Assembly: GCF_018130615.1 (NCBI RefSeq)
Contig: NZ_JAFCKB010000014.1
Coordinates: 1-64,000 of the forward strand
Direction of reading: 5' to 3'
DNA from: Bradyrhizobium manausense
GTDB lineage: Bacteria > Pseudomonadota > Alphaproteobacteria > Rhizobiales > Xanthobacteraceae
DNA: 64,000 nucleotides
In this document: in pieces, positions 62,577 through 64,000 of the stretch
How the letters are laid out: each line of letters begins with the position of its first letter
Numbering within the stretch: position 1 is the stretch's first letter
Translations under genes and position numbers: made by a program
The notes under the pieces: model-generated
What the model was told of the DNA's origin: nothing
Database searches by the model: none
What the model saw: only the letters and a program-made list of their open reading frames with translations

Positions 62577-64000
62577 TCAGGCGGTCAGCCAGACGTATTC
62601 GGCGAAGGCGTAGCCCATCATGCCGCCGAGCGGATTGGGCTCAAGTCCCTTCAGCTTGGCGGTGATCGCATCCACGTTGGAAATGTAGGCCGGAATGATC
62701 GTGGCGGCCTGTTCCGACACCATCACCTGCATCTCATTGTAGATCTCGTGACGCTTGGCTTGATCGAGCGAGCCGCGAGCCTCGACCAGCAGCTTGTCGA
62801 ATTTCTCCGAGACGAAGCGGCTCTCGTTCCACGGCGCATCCGACTTGTAGAGCAGGGAGAACAGGATGTCGGGCGTCGGGCGCGGGTTGATGTTGCCGAA
62901 ATGGATCGGCGCCTTCAGCCAGTAATTGCTCCAGTAGCCGTCGGAGGGCACGCGCTTCACGTCGAGCTTCATGCCGATCTGGGCGGCGCTGGCCTGGACG
63001 ATCATGGCCATGTCGACTGCCGAGCTCGGCGCATCGGAGGTGATGACCTCGACGGTCTGACCGAGCACGCCCGCCTTCTGGAAATGGAATTTGGCCTTGT
63101 CCGGGTCGAACGATTTCGGCTTGAGGGCGGCGTTGTGGTAGACGTTGACGGGCGAGACAGGCTGGTCATTGCCGATGACGCCGAAACCGCGCAGCGCCGA
63201 TTTGACGATCTGCTCGCGGTTGACGATGTATTTCATGCCCTCGACGAAATCCCTGCTGTTGCCGGGCGTCATGTCCATGCGGATGTTCAGGTCGGTGTAG
63301 GTCCCCGATGTGGTCGTTGACAGCGCGAAGCCGTCCTTGCCGTCGAGCAGGCGCACCGACCGCGGGTTGATCGAGGCACCGAGATGGATGTCTCCGGACA
63401 GCAGGGCGTTAATTCGGGCGCTCTCGTCCGGGATGGCGAAGAACTCGAAGGAGTCGACGTTCGGGCCGCTCTTGAAGTAGTTCGTGTTCCGCGCGCCGAT
63501 CGAGCGTTCGCCGGGCGTGAACTGCTTGCAGGTGAAGGCGCCGGTGCCGTTGCCCGAGGAGAAATCGGTGGTGCCGTCGGCCACGATCATGAAGTGATGC
63601 ATGGACAGGATCGTCGGCAGGTCCGCGTTGGGGCTCGCCAGCGTGACCTCGACGGTCGTCTTGTCCACGGCCTTGAAGTCGGTCATCTGGGATGCGATCG
63701 CCGCGACCTTCGATCCGGTCGCCTTGTCCAGATGGCGCTTCAGCGAGAAGATGACGTCGTCGGCGCCGAGGCTCTTGCCGTTGTGGAAGGTGACGCCCTT
63801 CTTCAGCTTGATCGTCCAGGTCTTGGCATCGCTGCTTTCGATGGACTCCGCGAGCTCCATCTGGGCCACGCCGGTCTGGTTGAGAAATGTCAGGCGATTG
63901 TAGAAGGAGCAGCAGCGAACGTAATCGGTCGAGAGCGAGGCTTTGGCCGGGTCCAGGGTGTCGGCGGTGGATGAGGACCAGGCCGCGGCTTTCAGGGCGC
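62577..64000 (-). CDS. Peptide-type ABC solute-binding protein (5' end beyond window)
   Basis: The C-terminal 474 residues of an SBP_bac_5 family periplasmic binding protein are present; the frame is open to the window edge, with ALKAAAWSSSTADTLDPAKA near the start of the visible part, a position usually 30-40 residues into such proteins. LAESIESSDAKTWTIKLKKG and VTFHNGKSLGADDVIFSLKRH are classic for the family. It lies 86 bases upstream of the DppB-like gene and is the first gene of the operon. A short form starting at 63869 is not the true gene. Confidence 0.9.
   Translation of the reverse strand, partial: ALKAAAWSSSTADTLDPAKASLSTDYVRCCSFYNRLTFLNQTGVAQMELAESIESSDAKTWTIKLKKGVTFHNGKSLGADDVIFSLKRHLDKATGSKVAAIASQMTDFKAVDKTTVEVTLASPNADLPTILSMHHFMIVADGTTDFSSGNGTGAFTCKQFTPGERSIGARNTNYFKSGPNVDSFEFFAIPDESARINALLSGDIHLGASINPRSVRLLDGKDGFALSTTTSGTYTDLNIRMDMTPGNSRDFVEGMKYIVNREQIVKSALRGFGVIGNDQPVSPVNVYHNAALKPKSFDPDKAKFHFQKAGVLGQTVEVITSDAPSSAVDMAMIVQASAAQIGMKLDVKRVPSDGYWSNYWLKAPIHFGNINPRPTPDILFSLLYKSDAPWNESRFVSEKFDKLLVEARGSLDQAKRHEIYNEMQVMVSEQAATIIPAYISNVDAITAKLKGLEPNPLGGMMGYAFAEYVWLTA

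Noticed and set aside
62577-63869. Treating the last gene as complete with a GTG start at 63869
   Set aside because: The frame continues open to the window edge with codons typical of the N-terminal region of peptide-binding proteins, so the gene is cut by the window.
1-64000. CRISPR arrays, tRNA/rRNA genes, insertion sequences, phage attachment sites
   Set aside because: None seen: no regularly spaced repeats, no transposase or integrase-like proteins, no recognisable structured RNA genes.

Overview
The window is high-GC, gene-dense DNA from an alphaproteobacterium, most probably a Bradyrhizobium or close relative. The grounds are the mix of families: several solute-binding-protein transport systems, multiple class III nucleotidyl cyclases, an OprB porin, a DUF6894 protein, hydantoinase/oxoprolinase pairs and rhizobial-type palindromic intergenic repeats. 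I see no rRNA, tRNA, CRISPR array or insertion sequence. About 50 protein genes cover most of the sequence. The last gene runs off the right edge.

Region by region: 1-5 kb holds a palindromic repeat, two tiny co-transcribed genes, a periplasmic quinoprotein dehydrogenase with a fused cytochrome c, an SMP-30-type sugar-lactone lactonase and an acetylpolyamine amidohydrolase-like enzyme. 5-13.7 kb is a compact nonribosomal peptide locus: a CoA-ligase/PCP/C/A/PCP/C synthetase, an Sfp-type phosphopantetheinyl transferase and a flavin-dependent monooxygenase. 13.8-18 kb carries a SAM-cyclase-AAA-TPR signalling protein and an isoaspartyl methyltransferase. 18-22 kb has a Tat-exported GH10 xylanase, a glycosyltransferase and a Wzx-like flippase. 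22.3-27.3 kb is a complete branched-chain amino-acid-type (HAAT) ABC operon. Around 27.5 kb lie a pstS relic and a small membrane protein. 28-29.6 kb is an L,D-transpeptidase.

29.8-33.6 kb carries a methyltransferase and a TetR-controlled VOC/CMD/SDR catabolic group with a clear double operator. 33.6-36.2 kb is a four-gene bufferin-type operon (DUF2282 peptide, DUF692/MNIO enzyme, DUF2063 partner, DoxX). It is preceded by a promoter matching the Caulobacter sigma-F type, and is the most interesting system here together with the NRPS locus. 36.4-46 kb holds three more cyclases, an AroE-like dehydrogenase, a PDC-hydrolase-like amidohydrolase, an orphan solute-binding protein, a HutD protein and an OprB porin. 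46-49 kb is one gene made of two tandem copies of a TPR-glycosyltransferase unit.

49-64 kb is a catabolic and transport island. It has hydantoinase/oxoprolinase A and B subunits, a DadA-like FAD oxidase and an MHS symporter divergent from an IclR regulator, then a second FAD oxidase divergent from an Lrp-type regulator with a near-consensus Lrp box, then a dipeptide-type ABC transporter. Together these look suited to taking up and oxidising amino-acid-like or cyclic amide compounds; the actual substrates cannot be read from the sequence.
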